A stretch of 60,065 nt of DNA from Anaerolineae bacterium (GTDB taxonomy: Bacteria; Chloroflexota; Anaerolineae; Promineifilales; Promineifilaceae). Numbering within the stretch: position 1 is the stretch's first letter; every line of letters starts with the position of its first letter. Of this stretch, positions 44,702 through 52,031 are shown in pieces. The notes under the pieces are model-generated. The model was not told the DNA's origin. It ran no database searches and saw only the letters and a program-made list of their open reading frames with translations. The stretch is taken from contig JAHBVI010000032.1 of assembly GCA_019637635.1 (NCBI GenBank), positions 1 through 60,065 on the forward strand, written 5' to 3'. The position numbers and the translations under genes are program-made.

Positions 44702-45477
44702 ACGGCCGTCCCCACCTCTCCTTCATATCCAATCAACTGCCGCGCCAGTTGGGCGAATGGGGTTGCCGGACCGGTGGTTAGCAAGGTGATTTGTCCACCA
44801 TTGGTGCTGGGCGATAACAAGTTGGCTTGCTGCAAGACGCGGTGGGTTTGTTGGGCGACGGCCGGGGCGGGGTCTATGATGGTCAGGTGGGGGGCGATGC
44901 GGGTGAGGGACGGCCGTATAAACGGATAATGGGTGCAGCCCAACACCAGCGTATCCACGCCGTTGGACAGCATCGGGGCCAGCGTGCGGCGCAAAAATTG
45001 TTCCATTTCCGGCGTATCTGTTTGCCCGGCTTCAATCAACTCCACCAACCCTACGCAGGGGTCTTCCCAGACCGTCACATCCCCAGCAAAACGAGCCATC
45101 AGGCTGGCGTACCGTTCACTTTCCAGTGTACCTACCGTCGCCAGCACACCCACTTTGCCTGTTTTGGTCTGCTGCGCCGCCGGTTTGACGGCCGGTTCCA
45201 TGCCCACAAAGGGCACATCGGGGAAACGTTCCCGCAGCAGCGTGAGTGCCGCCGCCGAAGCCCGGTTACAGGCAATGACCACCGCTTTAGCCTGCTGCGC
45301 CAGAAAAAAACGGGTAATGCCTTCACAGAACTGGATAATCTCCGCGTGGGAACGGGGGCCATAGGGGACATGCGCCTGGTCGGCCAGATAGAGCAGGTTT
45401 TCGCCCGGCAATTGGGCGCGAATGTGGGTAAGAACGGACAGACCACCCACGCCGGAGTCGAAGAGGGCGATAGTCAT
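44677..45477 (-). CDS. murI: Glutamate racemase
   Basis: A 266-residue enzyme that makes D-glutamate for peptidoglycan in the cytoplasm. Family motifs: IALFDSGVGGLSVL, YLADQAHVPYGPRS, the first catalytic Cys in VVIACNRASAAAL, and the second in LVLGCTHYPFI. The usual CNT triad is CNR here: the substrate-binding Thr is Arg, codon CGG. The last codons run into the truncated brnT gene. Whether the enzyme is active with Arg at this position needs testing. Only the two catalytic Cys are intact by eye. Confidence 0.9.
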   Translation of the reverse strand: MTIALFDSGVGGLSVLTHIRAQLPGENLLYLADQAHVPYGPRSHAEIIQFCEGITRFFLAQQAKAVVIACNRASAAALTLLRERFPDVPFVGMEPAVKPAAQQTKTGKVGVLATVGTLESERYASLMARFAGDVTVWEDPCVGLVELIEAGQTDTPEMEQFLRRTLAPMLSNGVDTLVLGCTHYPFIRPSLTRIAPHLTIIDPAPAVAQQTHRVLQQANLLSPSTNGGQITLLTTGPATPFAQLARQLIGYEGEVGTAVWQGSILR

Positions 45478-45481
45478 GGTA

Positions 45482-45555
45482 GTCGCTAATCGCTAATCAG
45501 TAACCGGTAATCGGAAAGCTGCTCACCGATTACCAATAACCGATTACCGATTACT
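45482..45555. repeat. GGTAATCGG palindromic tract between two genes
   Basis: CGCTAATCGCTAATCAGTAACCGGTAATCGG on one side pairs with CCGATTACCAATAACCGATTACCGATTACT on the other. It reaches from just before the murI start to the end of the C26 peptidase gene, whose last codons and stop (AGT AAT CGG TAA) are part of it. Related units occur at 44060-44093 and about 50757. Confidence 0.8.
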
Positions 45556-46293
45556 GGCCGCAGCCACCAGCCCGGCAAACAGGGCCAGCATATCGGGGTC
45601 GTCGTGGATCAGCATTTCGGGGTGCCATTGCACGCCGATGGCATAAGGGTGGCCGGGCACTTCCACGGCTTCGATCAGGCCGTCAGGGGCGGTGGCCACG
45701 GCCGTGAGTTCACTGGCCAGCCGGTTGATGCCTTGATGGTGCAGCGAGTTCACGGCCGTGTCCGTTTTGCCCAACTGCCGCGCCACCAGGGAATCCGGCT
45801 GGACGGCGACATGGTGCGCCAGGTAATTGCGCGGTTTCTTGCCAAAATTGTCGTGGCGCAAGGCATTGGGCATGTAGGTAAACACATCTTCATACAGGTT
45901 GCCGCCCAGGGCGACATTGAGCACCTGAATGCCGCGACAGATGGCTAACAGAGGTTTGTGGTGGGTCACGGCCGTGCGCGCCAGCAGCAGTTCCACGCGG
46001 TCGCGGTCATGGTCAATGCCAAAGAGCGTTTCATGGTTATGCCCCTGGTAAACAATGGGATCAACATCGCCCCCACCGGGCAGCAGCAGACCATCTATGC
46101 GTTCAAAAATTGCCAGCAAGCTCTCTTGGTTCAGATTGAGGGGGATCAGAATAGGGATACCACCGGCGGCGATGACTGCTTCGATGTAAGAAGGCATCAG
46201 GCCGATAATGTCAATGGGGGGGTCTTGATCGAGTGTTTTGCGGTAGGTGGTGCAGCCGATCAGCGGCGGGCGGGAATCGGGTGAGAATGTCAT
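45544..46293 (-). CDS. Gamma-glutamyl-gamma-aminobutyrate hydrolase-like amidotransferase (peptidase C26)
   Basis: A 249-residue class I glutamine amidotransferase-fold hydrolase, PuuD-like. The nucleophile is in PLLAICRGIQVLNVALGGNLY, the His/Glu pair in IGVQWHPEML, and the oxyanion region in GLLLPGGGDVDP. PuuD cleaves gamma-glutamyl-GABA in putrescine breakdown; the substrate here is unconfirmed. TTCAGGAG precedes the ATG. The gene is followed by murI, also a glutamate-related enzyme, on the same strand across a palindromic tract. Confidence 0.88.
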   Translation of the reverse strand: MTFSPDSRPPLIGCTTYRKTLDQDPPIDIIGLMPSYIEAVIAAGGIPILIPLNLNQESLLAIFERIDGLLLPGGGDVDPIVYQGHNHETLFGIDHDRDRVELLLARTAVTHHKPLLAICRGIQVLNVALGGNLYEDVFTYMPNALRHDNFGKKPRNYLAHHVAVQPDSLVARQLGKTDTAVNSLHHQGINRLASELTAVATAPDGLIEAVEVPGHPYAIGVQWHPEMLIHDDPDMLALFAGLVAAASNR

Positions 46294-46310
46294 TTTTTAC
46301 TCCTGAAACA

Positions 46311-46340
46311 AAAAAAGGTGAAAGCCAACAGACTTTCACC
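46311..46340 (-). terminator. Rho-independent terminator of rplS
   Basis: GGTGAAAG-TCTGTTGG-CTTTCACC on the minus strand followed by TTTTTTGTTT, 41 bp after the L19 stop. Confidence 0.9.
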
Positions 46341-46381
46341 CGATATAGAGTTGATGGGCGACGGCCGCTACCAGACGGCCG

Positions 46382-46738
46382 TTAAAACAACCGTTTTTCG
46401 CGCAGGCGGGCCGATTTACCGGTGCGTTCGCGCATGAAGTACAGGTTTGCCTGGCGCACATGGGCATGGCGATGCACTTCAATTTTTTCGATGCGCGGCG
46501 AGTTGAACAAAAAGGTACGTTCCACGCCGATGCCATTGGTAGCGATGCGGCGGACGGTAAAGTTGCGGTTATTGCCGCTGTTACGCAGACGAATAACCAT
46601 GCCGCGTACCAACTGGGTGCGTTCGTTCCGTTCGCCCACGTTAATGCGAAAATGCAGGGTGACATCATCGCCGATGCGCAGTTCCGGCAAACCGGCGACG
46701 GGTTCGTTATCAAATGCTTTTAGTAATAAGTCAGACAT
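46382..46738 (-). CDS. rplS: 50S ribosomal protein L19
   Basis: A 118-residue ribosomal protein. Conserved segments: ELRIGDDVTLHFRI, QLVRGMVIRLRNSGNNRNFTVRRI, GIGVERTFLFNSPRIEKIEV and the C-terminal ANLYFMRERTGKSARLRE. The ATG at 46738 is preferred over one five codons earlier because a GGAGAAGG ribosome site lies in between. It stands apart from the usual rpsP-rimM-trmD cluster, beside the retroelement remnant on the upstream side, and has its own terminator. Confidence 0.95.
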   Translation of the reverse strand: MSDLLLKAFDNEPVAGLPELRIGDDVTLHFRINVGERNERTQLVRGMVIRLRNSGNNRNFTVRRIATNGIGVERTFLFNSPRIEKIEVHRHAHVRQANLYFMRERTGKSARLREKRLF

Positions 46739-46865
46739 GGCAGCCTTCTCCATTGGTTCAATACATAAAAGTAGCCCGCGTGGCGGGCCAGGAATGGAAC
46801 TATATCACGGGCAGGCGCGGCGGGCAAATCAAATTGCCGCTGTTTTATACCTGGGCGATAACTGT

Positions 46866-47095
46866 TTATAGAACAGCTTTACGCAGGACGGCGCGGCGCA
46901 GACCCCAGGTATCGCCGTAGCGGGCGTGGTTGAGCCAACCGCGAATAGAAACGCCTGCAGTTGTAGCAGGTTCAGTTCCAGGTCGTGTTCAAAGGCGGCC
47001 ACGTTGGGCAAGCCCCGTTTGCCTTTGGCGGCGCGCTGGTAGGCCAACAGCAGGTTGTTCCAGGAGGTAAGTTGGGTGTACATCACCATGCGCAA
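46866..47095 (-). pseudogene. DGR-type reverse transcriptase remnant, N- and C-terminal ends only
   Basis: The first segment reads [41 protein letters not shown]: the beginning of a diversity-generating-retroelement/group-II-like reverse transcriptase. It breaks at about 46955. In another frame the DNA then reads [27 protein letters not shown] and a stop at 46866: the usual end of the same protein. The 250-300 residues between, with the catalytic YxDD, are deleted. Only ends remain, so the gene cannot make an active enzyme. It sits upstream of rplS and downstream of the NACHT-FGE gene. Confidence 0.75.
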
Positions 47096-47104
47096 TACCT
47101 GCGG

Positions 47105-47172
47105 TAGGGGCGGGACAGGCGGGCAATACCTTTGCCACGAAGAATCGTGTTGTTTCCCGCCTGTCTCGCCCC
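47105..47172. repeat. 17-bp-arm inverted repeat
   Basis: GGGGCGGGACAGGCGGG (47107-47123) and CCCGCCTGTCTCGCCCC (47156-47172), one mismatch, around an inner CACGA-AGAA-TCGTG hairpin. It lies directly upstream of the reverse transcriptase remnant. Its GCAAAGGTATT edge (reverse strand) recurs after the MITE at 47391. Confidence 0.7.
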
Positions 47173-47253
47173 GCTTTTGCCGGCGGCGCGCCGGGGACGA
47201 ACCTGGGGCGCGCCGCCTGTTCTGTATTCGCCCGGCCCGTTGTGCGCAAGAGA

Positions 47254-47416
47254 GCCAGGCAACCGGTATAAAGGGGGTTCTTCATATAGCACCCCTAAAT
47301 GAGTTGTGAATGGAGGGGAGGCTTTAGCCGATGCGTGGTTCGCCTAAAGGCTCCCCTCCGACTGTCCACATTTCAGATAGGGTCACTATAGCAAAGGTAT
47401 TACCCGGTTGCCTGGC
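47254..47416. repeat. Inverted repeat GCCAGGCAACCGG enclosing the MITE
   Basis: Perfect 13-bp arms at 47254-47266 and 47404-47416 enclose MITE copy B. With the MITE removed the arms would be only about 30 bp apart, so the MITE landed in the loop of an older hairpin-forming repeat. Confidence 0.65.
47285..47390 (+). mobile_element. 106-bp TA-flanked MITE, copy B
   Basis: From TATAGCACCCC to GGGTCACTATA, identical to copy A in reverse orientation over all 106 bases, again flanked by TA. No gene inside. It sits between the avd-like and reverse transcriptase remnants, where a DGR template repeat would normally lie. Confidence 0.88.
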
Positions 47417-47501
47417 CCCTACTACAAACGGGGCGCGGCCAGGGACAGACTCCGCCATTTTTTACGCCTCGGCCGAAAATGGGCATTTCTTGGGTAGCCA
47501 T
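47400..47501 (-). pseudogene. Possible avd (DGR accessory protein) remnant
   Basis: A 33-codon frame with a good ribosome site (CAGGAGTAAAAAT). Its first residues, MATQEMPIFGR, resemble the start of Avd-type four-helix-bundle proteins that follow DGR target genes; after residue 11 the similarity ends and the frame runs out through unrelated sequence. The position, right after the target gene and before the reverse transcriptase remnant, is where avd is expected. The resemblance is short, so this is a tentative call. Confidence 0.4.
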
Positions 47502-47541
47502 ATTTTTACTCCTGATAAGGGCAAAAATAAAAATTTTGGCG

Positions 47542-47592
47542 ATCCGCGCCAAAGGCGCGGATGAGAGATCAGAGGGGCGGCGCAGCCGCCCC
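47542..47592 (-). terminator. Two GC-rich hairpins after the NACHT-FGE gene
   Basis: GGGGCGGC-GCA-GCCGCCCC (47574-47592) and ATCCGCGCC-AAA-GGCGCGGAT (47542-47562), the latter followed on the minus strand by CGCCAAAATTTTTATTTTT. They would end transcription. GC-rich 8-bp-stem hairpins are also a known cis element downstream of DGR variable regions. Confidence 0.7.
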
Positions 47593-47618
47593 AGATCAGA
47601 GAGACAGAGTTCAGAGGG

Positions 47619-50600
47619 TCAGCGGACAGAGGTAAAAAATGGGGCCGCCGCCACCCGAAACCCGTAGTGCCTGAGCCGGTAGTGCGGGAGGTACCAGAGG
47701 CGGAACGCCGCGCGCAGCATGTCGTCGTCATTGGCAAAACTGCTGCCGCGCAGCACCCGGGGCCAGTAATCGTTGGCGGCCAGATTTTCACGGCCGTCTG
47801 CTGCCTCGTAGGGATAGGTTATTAAAGGGTCAAAGACGATTTTACCATCTTTTGATTTTTCGGGAACAAATTGGCCCCACAACGTGCGCGTCCATTCCCA
47901 GACGTTGCCGCTCATTTCCTGGCAGCCATAGGGGGAGGCGCCGGTGGGGAAGGCGCCGGGGCGGCTGGGGGCGCCCACGCCGGTCTGGTCATAGTTGGCG
48001 CGTTCGGCGGTGGGCGGTTCGTCCCCCCAGGGGAAGCGGCGCTGCGGCAGGGGGTTAGCTTGCAGGGGGGAGTCGGGTGTCAGGGGGGCGCTGCTCAAGG
48101 TTTGAATGAAAGGCGTGGTCGGAATGTGGAGACCGCCGCGGGCCGCTTTTTCCCACTCGGCTTCGGAGGGGAGGATGATGGCCCAGTCAGCGGGCAAGAT
48201 GCCCGCGCTCCGCCAGCGGGCGGTGAGCCAGCGGCTGAAAGCCAGCGCCTCATACCAGTTCAGGCCGACGGCGGGGTGGTTGGGCAGGGTGTAGGGACGG
48301 CCGTAATCATAGGGACGGTCCAGCCACAGCCAGTCGTTCTCCTCATCGGGCCGCCAGGTGTAACCACGTACCTGTCCGTCGCGCCAGTGGCCGTGCTGCG
48401 CCGCCTCCGTCCAGTAGTCGCCTACCCGGTAACCGCCGTCATGCACAAATTCGGCAAACTGGGCATTGGTCACCGGGACACGGGCCAGCCAATAGGGGTA
48501 AGAGATGGTGGCCTGGTGCAGCGGCCGGGCGGCGTCTTTGCCCACCACTTCCGGGCTGTCTTCATCGCTGCCCATCCAGAAGGGGCCAGGCGGCACGTAA
48601 CAAAATTCCAGGCCATCGGTGGTCATCAATTCCAGGTGGGGGTCGTCTAACTGGCCCAAAGCGACGCCAGCGCCCGCACGCTCCGGCGCGGGCAGGTCGC
48701 CGGCCGTGGCCACGTAAACCAGCCAGTCACAGACGCGCCAGACGCTTTGCCGGTTGGCGTCGTTCAGGCCGTCCAGCCAACTATTTTGCGCCAGGGCCGG
48801 CCCGGCCGATTCCAGCAAGGCCTGCCCGGCCAGCCGCGCCCCCCACTGGTTTGCCGGGGTGGGGGCGGCGGCGGTGAACGGTTGGCCGCACAGCGCGTTC
48901 ACAAAGATCCAGCAGGCAGACTTGTAACCCCGTTCCGCTTTGGCTACGGCCAGCAGCAGCACTTCGCGCCAGCGGTCTGGCTCTTCCCGCGCCAGGCTGG
49001 CCAGCAGTTCCAGGTGGTCGTGGTCGGCCAGGTAACAGGCGGCCAGATACTCCTGAAAGGTGCGGTGGGGAAAGGCGTAAATGGCCTGCCCGTCGCTGTC
49101 TTCGCCGCGCTCCACCAGCAGCCCGGCGCGCTCTTTCAGGTAGGCAATTACGTCATCCATTTCAATGTTGCGCTTGCGGCCGGGGGCATTAAACAGTTCA
49201 CCGGCCAGTTTCCCGGCGGGGATGTCGGCGGTGTCGCGCAGTTCGGGCTGGTGGCGGTGAATTTCAAAGGCGACTTTGCTGAGTGCCTGGCGCAGGGCGT
49301 CCAGGCCAATGCCCAGCTCTTCGACGGCGCTGGTTTGCAGGCGGGGGCCGTGTTCGTCATCAATGCGTTTGGGGCGCTGCCACATATCCAGCAGCAGGTC
49401 TACGCTTTCGTGGTACAGCTCTTCCCGTTTTTCCGGCAGCGGTTCACCGTGCCGCCAGCGGTGCAGGGAGACGATGAGGGCCAGCAACAACGGCCGTTGC
49501 GCCAGGTCGGCCGGCCATCTGCTCTTTGAGCTGGCGGGCATACTGGTCGGCGCGTTCGGCGGGCAGTTCCGGGTCTTTTTGCCCGGCAGCGCGGTACCAG
49601 CCGTCAATATAGCTGGTGATCTGGGCCGCGTTGAAGTCCAGCAGGTCGGCGCGGGCAAAACCGGGCAACTGCCAGTTGGCGTCGTAGGCGTAGGGGCGGC
49701 TGGTGACCAGGATGCGTACTTTCTCAAAGTCGCGGGCAAAGGTTTTGATCGCTTCGCGCAACTGGTCACGACGCTGGTGCGCCAGGGGCACTTCGTCCAG
49801 CCCGTCCAGCAGCAGCAGGCCGCCGCGCCGCTGTAACTGGCGCTCTAATTCGGGCAGATATTCACTCAGGCCGGGTTTGGGCTGGCTGAGTTCGGCCGTC
49901 AGGAATTCCCACAAACCCTGCCCGGCCGGCAGGCCACGGGCGGCATAATCGCGCAAGATAATGCGCACGGGCAGCAGGGCGGGCAGTGTCCAACCCTGGT
50001 CATGCAATGTTTTCAGCCGCGCCTGCCCATCGTCCACGCCCTCGTGCGCCAGCCCTTCTCCGGCCAGGCAATAGGCCATGAAGCTGACCAGAGTGGATTT
50101 GCCGGAGCCGGGCTGGCCCAACAGCACCAGCCGTTTTTCGCGGCTGACGGCGGCCAGCGCCGCTTCGCGCTGACCCGGTTCGTCCAGCCCGGCCTGCCCC
50201 AGAAAGCCCCATTTGCGCCCGGTGCGTTCGACGCCGGTGGCGGCCACGTCCAGGGCCGTAAAGATGGCGTCTATGGGCAGCTTTTCCCACGGCTTTTGTT
50301 GGGCGCGGCGGTGGACGTCAGCCATGGAGAGGTGCTGGCACTGGTCAAACACATGCCAGAGGTAAACCTGCGCCAGTTCCTCCCGGCGCTGGCGACTGAC
50401 CGGGGCCGGTTTGTCGGGCGGAAGGCTACCGTCGTCCGGCGGCGTTGGCGGTATAGGAGCGGCGGGATGGCGAAAATGGCGATAATCCCACCAGACGTAC
50501 AAGATCATGCCGCCAATGAGTAAAATGGCGAGCAGGATCAACTGATTGACAGATATGTTGGGGGCGGCAATGAACAAGACGGCCAGTAAAACGCCAAAGA

Positions 50601-50694
50601 CGATGACAAAACGGAGCGGCTGGTCTAGCCCTTCGGCCGCTTTGAGAATGGCCTGCCAGGGGCCGTTCTTCTCTCCTGGGTGTGGATTGGTCAC
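47619..50694 (-). pseudogene. NACHT-NTPase/FGE-sulfatase-domain protein (DGR target type), frameshifted
   Basis: About 1025 codons in two frames. The GTG at 50694 follows AGGAGG. Residues 29-70 form two membrane helices; the NACHT NTPase follows, with Walker A GQPGSGKST at 193-201, Walker B LLLLDGLDE at 293-301 and ILVTSRPYAY. Near 49510 (QMAGR|DLAQRPLLLALI) one base is missing and the frame shifts. The rest continues with helical LxxEFQEYLAACYL repeats and a C-terminal FGE-sulfatase/C-type-lectin fold (FCYVPPGPFWMGS, VTNAQFAEFV, PVGLNWYEALAFSRWL, GNVWEWTRTLWG). Membrane STAND proteins of this design are recognised DGR targets. Either a true pseudogene or one sequence error. Confidence 0.85.
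47655..47757 (-). other. Likely DGR variable region at the 3' end of the FGE domain
   Basis: The codons for RGSSFANDDDMLRAAF and RLWYLPHYRLRHYGFRV. Where the FGE consensus from DGR templates has Asn (AAC) or AGG codons, this gene has CTC, TGG, TAC, CTC, CAC, TAC, CTC, CAC, TAC: A-to-N changes at the first two bases with the final C kept. That pattern is the trace of adenine-directed mutagenic retrohoming. The template is not in the window, so this is inferred from codons. Confidence 0.6.
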
Positions 50695-50808
50695 GGATTA
50701 TCCTCCTGTGTGAGTGGGACGCGAATACGGTGGCAGAAGTATAACAGAGTTGGCGGTAAACGATAGCCGGTAATCGGCGATCCAGCAATTCTCATTTTGC
50801 CCGTTATT

Positions 50809-50930
50809 GCCTATGAATGAATTCATAGGCTGATATAAAAAACGTGCTAAAGCACGTTATAAGAGGTCTGACCAACGCGCTTTAGCGCGTTTTGTATACC
50901 AGACGCCGAATTCCATTCGGCGGCGTTGGC
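50809..50930. repeat. Cluster of four small palindromes
   Basis: GCCTATGAAT-GA-ATTCATAGGC (50809-50830), AACGTGCT-AA-AGCACGTT (50841-50858), AACGCGCT-TT-AGCGCGTT (50874-50891) and a looser CGCCGAATTCCATTCGGCG (about 50907-50925). They fill the 328-bp gap between the divergent NACHT-FGE and MBL genes; a GGTAATCGG unit is at about 50770. No gene here. Confidence 0.7.
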
Positions 50931-51008
50931 GGCCAATGCTCAAAATCGAGGATTGCTGTCGGCGATCAGGGTTGGGGCTTCGGATTTCGGACTTCGGCCG
51001 TCTATGGC

Positions 51009-51014
51009 TATAAT
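51009..51014 (+). promoter_or_regulatory. TATAAT box eight bases before the MBL gene start
   Basis: The consensus -10 hexamer ends eight bases before the ATG at 51023, so transcription would start at or within two bases of the ATG: a probable leaderless message. No ribosome site precedes the ATG, which agrees. Confidence 0.55.
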
Positions 51015-51022
51015 CCGTTCCC

Positions 51023-52024
51023 ATGAAAGCCGCACAGCAATTTGTCACCGGGCACGGCCGTGCCATTTACGCCTTCCCCGTGCAATCCTTTGCCAATCTG
51101 GTGAACAATATCTACCTGATTGCCGGGGACGCGGGCTGGATTTTGGTGGACTGTGGCTCCGGGTTGGAGCAGGCGAATGTGGATTTATTGGCGGGGTTCA
51201 CGGCCGTGACTGAGCAATTCACCTCCGTCTCTCTGTCCGACATCCGCCACATCCTCATCACGCACGGCCATATTGACCATTTTGGCGGGCTGCCCTTTGT
51301 GCGCCAGCATACGGACGCGCCCATTGGCGTGCATGTGCTGGACCGGCGGGTGCTGTCTAACCACGAAGAGCGGGCGGTGTTTGCCTCACGGCGGGTGGCC
51401 CAATTTCTGGAAAGCGCCGGCGTTTCCGAAGAACACCAGCAGCAGTTGATGCAGGTTTACCTTTTTGCCAAGCGATATTACCAGTCGGTGCCGGTGCAGT
51501 TTTTATTGGAAGAAGGGCAACCAACGGTGAGCGGCATTCAGGTGTTTCACACGCCGGGGCACTGCTCTGGGCAGGTGTGCCTGCTGGTGGATGACGTGCT
51601 ACTGACGGCCGATCACATCCTGGCGCGCATCACCCCCCATCAAGCGCCGGAGAGCATCACCCAATCTACCGGGCTGGGGCATTACCTGGACTCCCTGCGC
51701 AAAATTGAGCAAATTCCGGGCATCAACCTGGGGTTGGGTGGGCATGAGGAGGCGATGGCGGATGTGTACGGCCGTATCCAGGCTATCCGCCACGCCCATG
51801 AGGAACGGCTGGACAAAATCATGGAGATATGCCGCGCCCCCAAATCCATCGCCGACATCAGCCGCGACCTGTTTGGCAAAGTGGAAAGCTACCATGTGCT
51901 GCTGGCGCTGGAAGAAGCCGGCGCCCACGTGGAATACCTCTACCAGCGCGGCGAACTCATCGCCGCCAACCTGGACGAGATTGAACAAAATAACCATCCG
52001 GTGGTGCAATATCAGCGTATTTGA
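51023..52024 (+). CDS. Metallo-beta-lactamase-fold hydrolase
   Basis: A 333-residue MBL-fold enzyme of the glyoxalase II/LACTB2 type. Metal ligands: THGHIDHFGG (the HxHxDH motif), HTPGHCSGQVCLL, DHILARITPH, and a late GLGGHEE. The C-terminal 90 residues form a winged-helix-like extension (KIMEICRAPKSIADISRDLFG...LALEEAGAHVEYL) found in this subfamily. Substrates in the family include thioesters and RNA; unknown here. TATAAT lies eight bases upstream and no ribosome site is seen. The next gene follows after 7 bp. Confidence 0.9.
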   Translation: MKAAQQFVTGHGRAIYAFPVQSFANLVNNIYLIAGDAGWILVDCGSGLEQANVDLLAGFTAVTEQFTSVSLSDIRHILITHGHIDHFGGLPFVRQHTDAPIGVHVLDRRVLSNHEERAVFASRRVAQFLESAGVSEEHQQQLMQVYLFAKRYYQSVPVQFLLEEGQPTVSGIQVFHTPGHCSGQVCLLVDDVLLTADHILARITPHQAPESITQSTGLGHYLDSLRKIEQIPGINLGLGGHEEAMADVYGRIQAIRHAHEERLDKIMEICRAPKSIADISRDLFGKVESYHVLLALEEAGAHVEYLYQRGELIAANLDEIEQNNHPVVQYQRI

Positions 52025-52031
52025 GGGCACT

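Noticed and set aside
47460..47618. Template repeat of the DGR between target and reverse transcriptase
   Set aside because: No stretch here or up to 47095 resembles the variable region; it contains hairpins, the avd-like start and the MITE.
51705..52031. Upstream extension of the effector-like/DUF4253 gene
   Set aside because: The extension overlaps the MBL gene in another frame and has low-complexity, Trp/Arg-rich composition. The ATG at 52032 starts the real domain.
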